Of a DNA stretch of 64,000 nucleotides, positions 35,448-47,900 are shown in pieces. How positions within the stretch are numbered: the stretch's first letter is position 1; each line of letters opens with the position of its first letter. A model generated the notes under the pieces. The model searched no databases. It saw only the letters and a list, made by a program, of their open reading frames with translations, and was not told the DNA's origin. The position numbers and the translations under genes were made by a program. The DNA lies in the NCBI GenBank assembly GCA_947095535.1, contig OX352773.1, positions 107,863,685 through 107,927,684 on the forward strand. The letters run 5' to 3'. The stretch is from Poecilobothrus nobilitatus (lineage: Eukaryota > Arthropoda > Insecta > Diptera > Dolichopodidae).

Positions 35448-35465
35448 TGGCGACCCTGCACTAAT
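35448..35465 (+). other. Putative primer-binding site (TGGCGACCCTGCACTAAT)
   Basis: TGGCGACC directly after an LTR-like end is the pattern of tRNA-primed reverse transcription; in 412/mdg1 elements the primer is an Arg tRNA. The match is clear for the first eight bases only. Confidence 0.45.
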
Positions 35466-35861
35466 CTGGAATATAGTGCAATGAACAACACAACAACTGA
35501 GTTAACACCAGGTTCTGAGATATGGAGATCAGAATATTAAAACAAATTTTCTTTTTAGCACATTTTCAAAAAATTTTGCTTTTAATTGTTAAAACTAGTA
35601 TTTAAATGCATAAAAAATATAAAGGCCGTAAAAAAAAAATAAATAAATTACCAAATTAAATTATATTACCAAATTTTACCATATACTAAATGGAATATGC
35701 CTAGCAGGAAACCAACAAGTCTAAATGAAGCCATACTGCTATTTGAAGCCATACATAATTTCCTGTTCACATTTATGTGGCAGAGAAATGCACTAAAAAA
35801 AAACCTGAATTAAAAAGTAATACGTTTTTGACAGAAAATAACTATCATTTTACGTTAACAG
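35466..35861. other. Unassigned sequence after the LTR remnant
   Basis: This may be leftover leader of the LTR element. No ORF was recognised. Confidence 0.35.
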
Positions 35862-35998
35862 GTAAGAGTTTCATCCCATTAAATGAATGGGGAGGTGGGT
35901 CTATATGGGGAGGTGGGTTTAGTCAGTAAGAATCTGACACTACCAAGGTGAAATTCTTAGTATCTTTGGAAAATACCCACCCCCCTTACGGAAAAGAA
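35862..35998 (+). repeat. Hairpin-forming module, third copy
   Basis: CAGGTAAGAGTTTCATCCCA...CCCACC matches 17722-17850 and 44052-44180. In all copies AGGTGGG at the start can pair with a CCCACC-type run at the end. The surrounding composite repeat is absent here, so the module is an independent unit. Confidence 0.6.
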
Positions 35999-36316
35999 AA
36001 AAAAACTTTTGATTTGGGGCTGATCCTTGATAGTAGGCTAGATTTGATTTATTAAAAGTTTTCTGACCGCTATATCACGAAGCAACTTTTCATTACTTAT
36101 GTAAGAAATATACTTGAATTCTAAATATGGTCTACAGATGATATAGACATTTCACGTATTGAATCAGTCATAACCTACATTAATTTTTAGAAGGCCTGCA
36201 CATCGAAATACTTAAATGTATTTGTGCAAGTTGTAAATGTATTGTGAGAAAAAGCTTCAAAAAATGACATTTCATAAAGATTTTTTTGTTCTTTTCTGTT
36301 TTTGTTTTTAATTTAA

Positions 36317-37292
36317 AGGTTCTACTTTTGTTGGTTTTGGAGATATGCTCGTTGCTCTTGTGCTATGGTCGTTGCTCTTTTGTTGCTTGTTGGAGATAAT
36401 CTCATTTGCTCTGGGGCTCGTTCGGAAGCTTCCAAATTCCAAACCCATGGAACATATCCTCTTAAATTTCAGAGACATAAATCAAACGGGAAGGAACATC
36501 ATTGTAAAAAATTTAAAGGTTCTATCTTTGTTGGTTTTGGAGATAATCTCGTTTGCTCTGGGGCTCGTTCGGAAGCTTCGAATATACGAATTCATGGTTC
36601 AAATTCTTTCAAATGTCAGTTTCCAATTTTATAGAAAAGGAAACATAACAGCACACTCTTGTACTAAAAATAAAGGTTCTATCTTTGTTGGTTGTGAAGA
36701 TATACTCGTTTGCTCTAGGGCTCGTTCGGAAACTTCCAAGATCCGAACCCATGAACCAAATCCTCTCAAATTTCAGAGACTTAAATAAAACATGAAAGAA
36801 CACCACTCTGCCAAATTTAAAGGTTATATCTTTATTGGTTTTGGAGATAATCTAATTTGCTCTGGTGCTCGTTCAGAAGCTTCCAAAATCCAAACCCATG
36901 AACCAAATCCTCTTAAATTTCAGAGACATAAATCGAACGGGAAGGAACATCATTGTACAAAATTTACAGGTTCTATCTTTGTTGGTTTTGGAGATAATCT
37001 TGTTTGCTACGGAATCATTCGGAAGCTTCCAGAATCCGAACCCATGGACCGATTTTGTCCAGATTCGAACTTAGCCTTCCTTTCGTAATTAGTAACCTAC
37101 TATATAAATTTCATCAAGATAGCTTTATTAGTTTTTGAGTTATCGTGCGAACGGACGGACATCGTTAAATCGACTCAGGAGGTGATCCTGATTCAGAATA
37201 TATATACATGTCCATATCTAACTCGCTTCCTTTTGGTGGTTACAAACACCATACCAAAGTTAATATACCCTATACTTTAGGTGTAGGGTATA
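36317..37292 (-). mobile_element. DINE-1-like element, reversed, 3' end lost
   Basis: Read on the minus strand from 37292 it begins TATACCCTACACC...AGGGTATATTAACTTTGG, then AAAAGGAAGCG and the GATCACC...GAGTCGATTTAACGATGTCC-like block. Five diverged units of about 150 bp follow, marked by CTTTGTTGGTTTTGGAGATA-like sequence on the plus strand at about 36322, 36528, 36679, 36828 and 36976. The 3' hairpin seen at 21685-21705 is missing. Confidence 0.7.
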
Positions 37293-37711
37293 ATATAGTT
37301 TCAAGTTTTTTCTTTATGTCAATAAAAAAATTAACTTTCAAATCATATTTTTCAGCAATATTTTGAAGAAAAGAAAAAAAGAAGTACCAGATTCTGGTAA
37401 AGCAATTTTCGTTTTTTTCTATACAGTCTACAAAAAAAAAATTATTGTAAATAGAATATTCATGTGCTTACATAAAATAGAATAATCTTTTTATGAATAA
37501 AATTTTAAATTGCAATACTATTTGAAAAGTATTAGAAAAAAATTAATATTTTATTTTAAATAACTCTAAATTTTAGTAATATTTTATTTTATGTAGTCAT
37601 ATTTTTGTAGATTATTTTTAGAAGATATTATTGTACGAATTCCTATTTAAAAAAATTAATTCAATTATTTAGTGCCTAATATTGCCTTTTTTAATAATTT
37701 CCTTAAATTAA

Positions 37712-38215
37712 GTGGGTGGAAAATGTTCGGTTGTTGGGTGTAAATCCAATTATAATAATATCACGATATCTTTAGCTACTTTTAAATTTCCGGATAAAGA
37801 GCCTTTGAGAAGCTTAAAAGAGCCTTGTACAAAGATCAGACTAGCAACCAACAGCTTATAGTTCCATATGTAAATTGCATTTTTCAGAATCGTGTTTTAA
37901 ATTAAATAATGATAAAAGTTCGCGTTTAATACCAGATGCAGTTCCAAGTATTTTCACCAATTACTTGGTAAATTTATAGAAACGAAAGATAAAAACTTCT
38001 TACGCGATGATAATTTAATTTTAAATTTCTCTAATTTAGTTTTAAATGTTAGTAAAAAATAAATTTAAAATACTGGAAATTATATAAATAATATTATAAA
38101 TAAATATAAATAATATTAAAATAAATAATATTATTTTATATATTTTAATAGAAAATAATTACTTTAAATGTGATTTTAAATTTAAAATAATAATTAATAA
38201 CGATCTAAGTTACCT
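37712..38215 (+). pseudogene. THAP-domain pseudogene with intact first zinc ligands
   Basis: The first part reads KCSVVGCK, so the C-x4-C pair is present, unlike the copy at 20032. The ATG is lost (GTG in its place), frameshifts occur around 37840 and near 37976, and a 32-base insertion-like difference lies near 38090. The copy at 49652 shares most of these changes because it belongs to the duplicated unit. Confidence 0.75.
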
Positions 38216-39185
38216 ATTTGACAGGTAATACAGAAACAAAACAATTTCAAAACATTGAACGATATTGAAAAATGCAAAAAATGAAATTATTATTGACCAA
38301 ATTAACCTTTTAGATACCTATATATAGTTGGGATGCAATCGTCATGTCATTTTTCATTTTTGCCCACTCAAGATCTATTATTAATTTTTCACAAAATATT
38401 GATTTTTTTGTTTTTGACTTTTTTTAATATTGTTTTTAATTTGTAAATTAATTACTTTATTTTGCTTTATTAAATTTTATTTTAAATATATCATATTATT
38501 TACTTAAAAAATTATTTATATATTATTTGTATGTATTAATATATTTTTTTTTAATTATTTTAGTTTAAGGCCTAGTCTTCAGGCGATACCACTTTAAAAA
38601 TAATCGCCATATCCCCTACCTCAAAGGAAAAGGCGAATAACTTATAATATTAATTTATTTTATTATATTAATAAAAATTTTAAATAAGTTAACATAAATT
38701 AACTTATTGTAAAAATAATTAAATAGTTTATTTTTTGCACTCTAAAAAATTTACATGCATGCATTTAACATGCATTCTAAAAAATTTACATTATTTATTA
38801 AAGTAAATCGATATTACAATAAAAATTAGTTTTCAACATTTTTTTGCTCAGTAATGTACCAAATCAATGCTCTTTTAAAAAGTTTTTAAGAAGCTTTTTT
38901 TTGTTGAAAAGTAGTTGAAAGACATTTTTTAAAAAGCATATTTATCAATGAAAATATACAATTTTTAAAAATTTCTTTTTACTAAAAAACGTAAAAAAGA
39001 ATGTACTTTAATGCTCCCTTAGGACGAAATTAAAAAAAATTTGTAGTTTTTGTGTTATTTCCAGATTTCTAGGAGGACTACTATTTTTTCCCATAAGACT
39101 ACGTGTATTTTTTTTGAAAAAAAGGACTACTATTTAGCTTTCCTCTCTCAATGTCCAGGCCTTCTAAAAATTAATGTAGGTTATG

Positions 39186-42100
39186 GTTGTCTGGTGTTGT
39201 GTTAGGCTGTAAGATTTATTTTTTTTTTTTCTATTCATTTCATATATTTTATAAATAGTTTATATTTTTTTTTATTTTACTATTTATAAAAAGAAGTAAC
39301 CAAAAAAATTATTAATGAATGGAGGGTATAGAGTAGTATAGCCAGCCATATATATATAGATACATGTATATATGTATGTATATGTATATGCATATTAATT
39401 TTTTCTTTGCTTAGAAAATTTTACATTTTATAAATACCCATCGAAATGTTAACCTCTGAGGGTAAATTTTTTATTTCTTTTTTATCAATTTAGGAATTTT
39501 GTAAACAGATTATAAATAAGGTATGTAAGATTAAAAACTCGTATGCTGTATAAAATTCTATACTGGATGAAAAAATTATAATTTTATCTGAAAACTTTGA
39601 CCTAATTTAATTTTTATTGATGCAATATTTTAAAAAAAGGGAAAAAGCCGAATTGAAGTTTCAAAATAAAAAAAAGCCTTGAATTCAATTAAACGTTCCA
39701 TTCGGCATAAAAAACATAAAAAACATTCGGCACTCTTGTAAAACAAAATTATAAGATAAATATATACATTTTGAAGTCCATATATCAAACAAGCTGCTAT
39801 CCTTTGGTAATCTGTAGAGCCTTCCATTAAAATTCAGTCTACTAGTTTTGCATGTGGCGCAGGGAATCTGATTTTATATTTTGAAACATTCTAAACAGAG
39901 GATGAATATATTATACGTTCATGCTAACGAAAGCAAAATAGATGGAAAAGATAATAAAAGTATGTAGATAAATAAAAGAGTCAGAAAAATAGAAATTTTT
40001 AATTATAAGTTTTGCAACAAGTTAATGAATAAAATAATTGAGACAATCAAATAAATTTGGAAACAAATTCTAAACAATAATAAAAAAAAATGTTTCTTAC
40101 TTTTTGAATAGAAATTATGTTCCAACTTCTTGATTGATGAATGATTAAGAACAAAAGAACTTGTGCATTATATATTTCGCATATGTATATGAACTTAATT
40201 TTAACTTTTTATTAAACTTGTAAAACAACTTTTAATTTTTCACTTCTATAAAGAAATTAACTTATTATATGCTTTTATATTAACTCGTCGCTGTCGGTTT
40301 ATTTATTTATTTATTTATTTGTCATTCTGTCACGCTTTTTATTATCTTCGTAATCTGTTAGCAACATTTATAAGTGTTGTATGGTGCAGAGGAAAGTGTA
40401 CAGGTTTCAAACATACAACTTGTTTTTTTTTTTAACTATCTATTAATCAACATTTTTTGAATAAAATATGTATATATTTTGTATATATGAATTTGAAACT
40501 TAAATTTTTATCTCTAAATTCATGCATACACACGCAATATATTTTTGATCTTTTCTCGTATAATAGTATATTTTTATGTATGTTGCTAAAATATTTTGTT
40601 TACAACATTTGTTTAGTATTTAAATCAAAATGTTTGCTGTCAACGTTCTTTAATGCATATTGAATATGCAAGGTTAAAAATTAAGATTTTATGTTCGTAA
40701 TATGTTCATTAAATATTTAAGTGTTGTATAGTGCATATAGTACATATTATTTGATCTTTCCTCCTATAATAATTTAGTTCAATCAATCTTGATGTGTACA
40801 TGTATTTTGTATTAGGATTTAGCAAAACACAAAATATATAGGTACAATATTTTTATGTTGCTAAATTATTTTGTTTTAAAACATTTGTTTAGGATTTAAA
40901 TCAGAATATTTGTTTATTGCATATTGAATATGTATGGCGTTAAAAATTAATGTTTTATGTGTTTTATTTAGGAACATTTATTATGTCTATTGTGTATATA
41001 GATACACATATAGAATTTCATTCAAAATAATTCCAATTGCCAAATTCAAACTACATACATACATAATATATTTTTGTATGTATGTACATAGTAAAGAATA
41101 TAAAAAGTAAAGATCATTACAAAATTATGCTTTTGCGCATTACGCATTACGATTTACAAACAAAATTTTGTCAACACAAAAAATTAAAACTACGTATGTA
41201 AATATGTACGTACGTATGTAAATAATATTATCAGAGATATATTATGTTAAATATTATGTTAAACTAATTTCCTAAATTATTTTCTTCCGCTCCATTTGTT
41301 TATAATTTAAATCAAGATATTTATCAACAATTTTTACTGCATGATCTTATTAAAGGATTAGGTAGGTACTAGGTGTTCAAGGTTAGATCAGTTGGATATA
41401 CGATATACTACTAATGCTATACTATAGAAATATACAGTAAAATACATTTATGTACAATATATATCATTTTCATACGTGTTAGAAATGTTACTTCAACTAA
41501 AATTGTATTGTAATATTTATAATCACAGTATTTTGGTACATATTTTACTCTTCGAGGTACTTTCATTAATTATGAATTACATACTGGAATAAAAAATGTT
41601 TACTCTTGCCATATAATAAAAATATCCCATATTTTTTAAATTTAAATTATGTGCTTCATTTAAAACTAAAAAGTATAAGTAAAAAAAATAAGTTTTAAAA
41701 TACATTTGCTTTTATCGAAACCGAATTCGCCCCCTAAAAAGTAGAAAATAAAATTGATTGCAAAATTTTAGCTTTTTGGACTGTTATAATATAAAAGTGA
41801 GTTGCTAGTGCAAGCATTTTGGACCGTTATAATATAAAAGTAAATTGCTGGAATAAAAAAGAAACACGAACCTCAAATTTCGCAAATTTTTATTTAACCT
41901 TATTGTTAAATAGTTGTTTATTTTTTTATATCTCTAAAAATTTTTACACTTATATCTATGCCAATGCATATTATTCATTTGTTGATGACATAAAATTAAA
42001 ACGGTAAAATTTTTGTTAGCAGATTTAATATTAATCTTATGTCTGTTTTGTATTTGTTTACAGTTTTTATTATTTTTTACTTTTAATATTATTTTTTGAA

Positions 42101-42459
42101 TGAAAAAAAAATCATGTATCTACATTACAATAATAATAATAATAAATGGATGTATGAATGAATGTACATATATTTTTACGATTTCATTGCATATAATTAT
42201 TTTTATTGAATAAAACAAAATGTTATTAAATTATTAGAAGTTATTTTGCTTTGATATAAATTATTATGTAAAAAATCTATAAATTTTGGCATTGTACTTT
42301 TTGTGCAGTGGCGGTCGGTCCTGTGGTGGAGACAGCTGATTTTTTTTTTTTTCATTTTAAATAAAAACTACTCATGCATTTTTATTGATATAAAAAAAAA
42401 ATATTAAATTCTAACGCATACATAGATAAACATTATAGACACTTGATCAACACATAATC
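39186..42459. other. AT-rich spacer of copy A with microsatellites
   Basis: The spacer has no credible gene. It holds ATGTATATG microsatellites near 39360-39395, TTTA repeats at 40300-40320, tRNA-like sequence at 40374-40470, an inverted ACATACATAC repeat at 41055-41090, and a two-copy repeat (TTTTGGACYGTTATAATATA at about 41775 and 41816). Small ORFs that recur in copy B do so because the whole unit is duplicated. Confidence 0.5.
40374..40470 (+). repeat. tRNA-derived SINE remnant, A-box half (copy A)
   Basis: TGGTGCAGAGG at 40382-40392 fits the Pol III A box (TRGYNNARNNG). The B-box half is missing, and the tail CAACTTG-T(n)-AACTATCTATTAATC follows directly. The homologous site in copy B keeps the B-box half instead. 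Confidence 0.5.
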
Positions 42460-43205
42460 AGTCCATCCAAAATAGAATACTTAAGAAATCAGAAGTAAAA
42501 TTTTTATATAGTGTTACCATGTTATAATATATAATTATTTGATTTACTTCAATTTTTAAATACAAAAGATATTAAAAACTCTTTATGCGAAATTGTTAGA
42601 TTGAAAGAAAAATGTTAAAATATGTTTTTTGCATTATTTTTTAAATAAAATATTTAAAATATATTAATATATTTTATATTTAAAATTAAAAACAAAGAAA
42701 TTCAACCAAAATTATTGATAGACAACTCTTCTAACCAGTTTTGAAATATAAAAACACAAACATTATAAATAGATTTTATTATACCATTTGTAATAATAGG
42801 GTATTTTCAAAGTGAATTCTTTTTTTTCTTTATTTCTAATTATAATTATAAATAACAAAGTAATTTTTGAAATATTTTAATTGTTTACGACTTTAGACTA
42901 AAGTTGTGTGAAACGAAGAATACATGTATTTAAGATTTGTTGTCGTGTATTTTTGCTAAATTCGAGTACTACCTAAATAGTTTTTTTAAAAATAGTTTTA
43001 TAATGGTAAATAATCTAATAATATTTCGTGTTGTACAAATTATAGGTAAAAATAAATGCTTAACAAAATTTTAAAATTTTAGTTTCAAAAAAAAATTCGT
43101 GAATCATACAAATGATATGGCAATATTGTCTTTTATTCAAATGCATTCTTCTAAAAAGAAGTTTTAAAGTTTTTGAAGAAAAAAAATAAAATTAATAAAG
43201 ATATT
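42460..43205. repeat. 0.74-kb direct repeat, left copy
   Basis: This stretch, starting AATCAGTCCATCC, recurs diverged at 59277-60020, on the other side of the THAP-derived block and LINE. No gene is present. Confidence 0.65.
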
Positions 43206-43559
43206 TATCATGTATGTACCTACATATCTAAAATTAAAATAGAATCAAATATTCACGAGGATATTTTTTTAAAAGAACTATTGAGAAAGAGAAAAAGGGC
43301 ATAGGAAAAAATTAGAGAGCAAATGGGGCACTTGAAATCTGAAAAAATTTCGAGAATTCTTATTGACATTTTTTGTTCTGCTTGCGTTATCTATATATAT
43401 ATATCATTTCTGTCTCTATGTAGTCTCTGGTAATAATAATATTAGCTGCTACAGTGGGGCTATCTTTGGTTATATCATGCAAGTAAGATTTTATACACTG
43501 CTGCACGTTGTAATCCACGGATGGCGCTGACTCTGTAGTAAAATAATAACAATAATAAC

Positions 43560-43620
<61 letters not shown>

Positions 43621-44821
43621 GTAATAATAATAATAATAGTAATAATAACAATAATTATAATTATAATAATAATAGTAATAATAATAATAGCTGCTACAGT
43701 GGAGCCATCTTTGATTATATCATGCAAGTAAGGTGTTATATACTACTGTAATCCACTGATGGTGCTGACTCTGTAGTAAAATAATAATAATATTAATAAG
43801 AATACAAAATACCAATAATAGTAACCGCTACAGTGACAGTGGGGGTTGCCTTCAATAATTATCTTATGTAGTTACTATATACTACTACTACATGTTGTAA
43901 CTGTTGTGACGGCTTTAGTCACTGTTAGCAAAATAGTAATAATAATAGGCGGATTCATTGTTTCCTTACAGTCCCACTCCCAATTCAATGTTTCCGTATC
44001 CATTTCCTATCCTTTCCTATCCCTACTCCCTAGCCAATATGCTGCGTTCGCAGGTAAGAGTTTCATCCCATTATATTGGCTGAAGAGGGAGGTGGGTTTA
44101 GTCAGTAAGAATCTGACACTACCAAGGGGGATATTCTTGGTGTCTTTGGAAGATTCCCACCTCCCTTGGGGGAAAAAAAAACTAAAAAAGCTAGAGTCTT
44201 GAAATTAACACAAAATATTCTTACAACAATTTGTAGGTTCCCTATTTTTTTTGGTTGAGATCCGACCAAAACTTTGGGTAGCTCTCGAACACCTAACTTT
44301 TAGATCCCCACATTTTTTTGAAATAGAGCCATGCAATTTTAACTGTTCATAGATATCATAAAAATATTAATTTTATTATTAACAACTTTTTTCTGCAGCC
44401 CCACCCGTTTCGCTGCTACAAGCCCCTCAAACTTTGAAAAAGCCGTATTTTTAAATGCATATATCTCATGTTCTGCTTAAGATTTTTTCAATCAGAAAAC
44501 GCCATTCGACAGGTATTTTTTTTTGCAATTTGTAAATTATATATTTTTTTTAAATTTAGTATTTTAATTTACCGTTATGTGAAAACTAAATTTCGCATGA
44601 TTTTTCCACCTTCATAACTCCGTTAACTCTGTTACTTCTTTTTTTCTTTTCTTCAAAATATTGTTGAAAAATAATTTTTTTATTGACATAAAGAAAAAAC
44701 TTCAAACGTAATTTTTATATAAATTTTATAATTTTTTATTATAATTAAAAATATAAAAACTTAGTTTGAACTAAAATATATTTAGCAAATTTGCAGTACG
44801 ATCTATTAGAAAGCTTTTAAA
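43206..44821. repeat. Composite repeat with (TAA)n and THAP 5' region, copy 2
   Basis: It matches about 16875-18490. It includes the foldback arm (43250-43410), a (TAA)n microsatellite (43541-43690), the hairpin module (44052-44180) and, from about 44620, the THAP-element leader on the minus strand. The leader is interrupted at 44822 by the LOA LINE and resumes at 58834. Confidence 0.75.
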
Positions 44822-44832
44822 TTATTTGGTTA
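44822..44832. repeat. Target-site duplication of the LOA LINE, left
   Basis: TTATTTGGTTA is found here and at 58823-58833, and once at the paralogous empty site 18491-18501. Confidence 0.85.
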
Positions 44833-44852
44833 GGTTAGGTTAGGTTAGGTTA
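44828..44852. repeat. Five GGTTA units at the LINE 3' end
   Basis: The units equal the arthropod telomere repeat (TTAGG)n. The first unit overlaps the target duplication, which itself ends GGTTA. Confidence 0.85.
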
Positions 44853-44971
44853 AGGTGGCTGCCAAAAAGGCACACTTAGACCGTATTTGGTCCATTGTGA
44901 TACCACATAGAAGCTTTTCTATCCCACTCGTTAAAACCAATTTGAGCTTTTTGCAAAGCGAAGAATACTCT

Positions 44972-47900
44972 TCACATTTTTACCTGACAGGTCGCTAAGG
45001 CTGTCGAAGAGATATTGCCCCAAATGGGTATTCCTTCTTGCCGACAAGGCCGGGCATGTGCAAAGGTTTCCTCCTCTTCTTCATCCTTGCAGGCTCTACA
45101 ATAGTCGCTTGCGGATAAGCCAAGTCTTCTGGCATGCTTCCCTATTAGACAGTGACCGGTGATTATACCTATTGCCATTCTAATGTCTGCCCTTTTGAGA
45201 GAAAGCAGATCATTGGATCGTCTTAAATCGGTTTTGGGCCATATCAATCTTGTGATATTACACGAGGTTAAGTTTGACCATTTGTAATTTACCATATCCG
45301 TTATTTCCTTAAGAAATAACGTTTTACTTGTGGATAGAGGTACCCCTAGTCCTGCCCTATCCGGCAGAACTTGTAAGGTTGTACCAATTCTTGCGAGTTC
45401 ATCAGCTTTTTCATTTCCCGGAATACCTCGATGACCTGGTACCCAGCAAAGCTGAATGCTAAACTGCCTGGCCATCTCGTTAAGAAGTTTTCGGCAGTTT
45501 ATTACAGTCTTCGAGGTTGTGCATGTTGATTCCAGAGATTTTAACGCAGCCTGACTGTCTGACAGAATACGTACTTGCTTCACAGTCAAAACGCTTCTAT
45601 TCAATAGAATCAAGGCTTCTTGAATTGCCATAATTTCCGCTTGGAAGACGCTACAATGGTCTGGTAATCGGAAATTATGACTGATATTCAGATTATCTGA
45701 GAAGACCCCGCATCCTACACTGCTGTTCATTTTTGTAGAACCATCAGTGTAGAATTGTACTCCTTCGAAGGTCATCACTGTGTTCGAGCTCCAACTCTCA
45801 CGGCTTGGTATGCTCGTCACATGAGATTTTCCGAAGAAGTAAGTGGGGGACGTGTAGTCCACCAAGGCGGGAGTGGACTTGAATTGGTTTATGATATCCG
45901 AGTGACCTTCTCGTGAATTGATCAACTGGGATGTAGCTTTTAATCTCACAGCTGTGTTTGCGGCTGCAAATTTACTATAATATTCTACAGGCATCAGATT
46001 AAGCATGATGTCTAATGCCGCAGAAGGGGTTGTTATTAAAGAGCCACTAATACATAGTGTGGCAGTTCTTTGGACCCTAGCGATTGCTTTGCGGTTGACC
46101 TCTTTATCGATAGCCTTCCACCATACTAGGACTCCGTACATAAGAATGGGTCTTACTACGGATGTGTATAGCCAGTAAGTCATGTATGGCTGAAGCCCCC
46201 ATTTCCTACCAATGGCTTTTTTACACGAGTAGAGTGCTATTGAGGCCTTCTTCACTCTTTCTAAGATGTTAGCTTTCCAGCTTAACTTCCTGTCTAGAGT
46301 TAGACCCAGAAATTTCGCCGTTTCGCTAAAGGCAAGAGTGCAGCCATTTAACGAAAGCGGTTTTATTTTAGGAATTTTATATTTCCTTGTAAAAAGGACT
46401 AGTTCTGTTTTCTGTGGATTTACTGACAGTCCACAGTCTGTAGCCCATGTTGTGATTTTGTTTAGTGCAAGTTGCAAAACGTCCCTGAGACTGTCTGGAA
46501 ACTTGCCACTGACCACGACAGCAATATCGTCCGCATAGGCGATAGTTGTGCAGCCCACCTCTTCCAGGATTTTAAGCAGTTTATTTACTACCATATTCCA
46601 AAGAAGGGGAGATAGCACCCCTCCTTGCGGAGTCCCTCTTTTCACAAACCTTTTTGCTGAAGCTTTGCCAAAGTTGGCACTGATGGCCCTGCTATTTAGC
46701 ATATTAGCTATCAGTGCTCTTAGCTCCGGTTCAACTCCTAGGCTTATGAGTGCATCCACAATTGCTGCCTGATTGACGTTATTAAACGCTCCCTTAATGT
46801 CTATAAAAGCTGCAAGAGTATACTCTTTGCAATTTAAAGATCTTTCAATCGAGCTTGTCAAAGTGTGAAGTGCAGTATCCACTGACTTCCCTTTACAGTA
46901 AGCATGTTGAGAGGCTGACAACAGATTTTTATCTAAGTTGCAGCGGATATGGATGTCGATCAATCTTTCTAAGGTTTTTCGAAGGAAGGATGACAGGCTT
47001 ATAGGCCGAAAGTCCTTCGCATGGACGTGACTACTTTTACCGGCCTTGGGTATGAACACTACTCTGACCTGTTTCCATTTATCCGGGATAAGCCCCAAAT
47101 TAAGACAACCACAGAAAATACTTTTTAACCAAGCCAGGGTAGTAGATGCATTTTGCTGGATCTCAGCGGGTATAATTCCATCCGGTCCGCTTGACTTGAA
47201 TGGTTTGAAACTATCTATAGCCCATTGTAGTTTGTCCCCTGTAACCACCACCTCTGAAATAGAAGGGAGAGGATTCAGAAAACAAGCCACCTCTGAGCTG
47301 TTATTTGAGCACCCAGGAAGAAAGTGGGTTTTTAAAAGTAATTCCAACGACTCCTCGCTTGTGGTAGCCCAGCTGCCATCCTCTTTTTTAAGAAGACTGG
47401 GTACCATGGGGTTTGTCGATAGAATTTTCCTAAGTCTAGATGCCTCGGAGACGTTCTCTATACCTCGGCAGAATAGTCTCCAGGTATCTCTTTTCGCCTT
47501 TTTAAGTGCTTTTTTGTACTGACTAAGAGCTGTTTTATAAGAGCTCCAGTCCTGTATCTCATTTGTTTTTTTGGCATTATTAAAAGCCCTCCTACTATCT
47601 TTCCTTAGAGCTTTGATTTCATCATTCCACCAAGGTGGTTTAGGTTTACCCCTAGGTTTACTGATGGGACATGAATGCTCTAAGGACTTATTGCAGGCCT
47701 TAGTAAAAACGTTTACTAGGCTATTTAGATCCTGGATATTTTTAGGAATTTCAGGTGTTAAGGAGGGAAGCGTTGACTTTAAGTGCTCCCTATATTTGTT
47801 CCAGTCAGTTCTCTTAGGATTTCTATAGATTGACTTTGTTGGAGGACTTTCGTCCAGACTGAACTCAAGGTATCTGTGATCTGAAAAGGAATGCTCATCA

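Larger units (their letters stand above)
36169..39185 (+). mobile_element. THAP element with both ends
   Basis: Inverted terminal repeats of about 38 bp bound the element (36169 and 39185). Inside lie a reversed DINE-1-like insert, a THAP pseudogene (37712-38215) and the conserved 3' block (about 38566-38640). No transposase core is present, and no clear target duplication flanks it. The left edge of the large tandem duplication lies inside it at about 37592. Confidence 0.8.

Noticed and set aside
36345..37088. Overlapping ORFs of 69-147 codons with repeated residues
   Set aside because: They come from the tandem units of the reversed DINE-1-like insert in two frames.
40457..40663. 68-codon ORF conserved at 52210-52416
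   Set aside because: Conservation is explained by the tandem duplication; the sequence is AT-rich and has no coding signs.
41819..42007. 62-codon ORF conserved at 53691-53879
   Set aside because: Same reason: it is in the duplicated unit and starts in a short tandem repeat.
46266..47828. Several plus-strand ORFs of 74-158 codons, repeated at 55026-56588
   Set aside because: They are antisense shadows of the LOA LINE ORF2.
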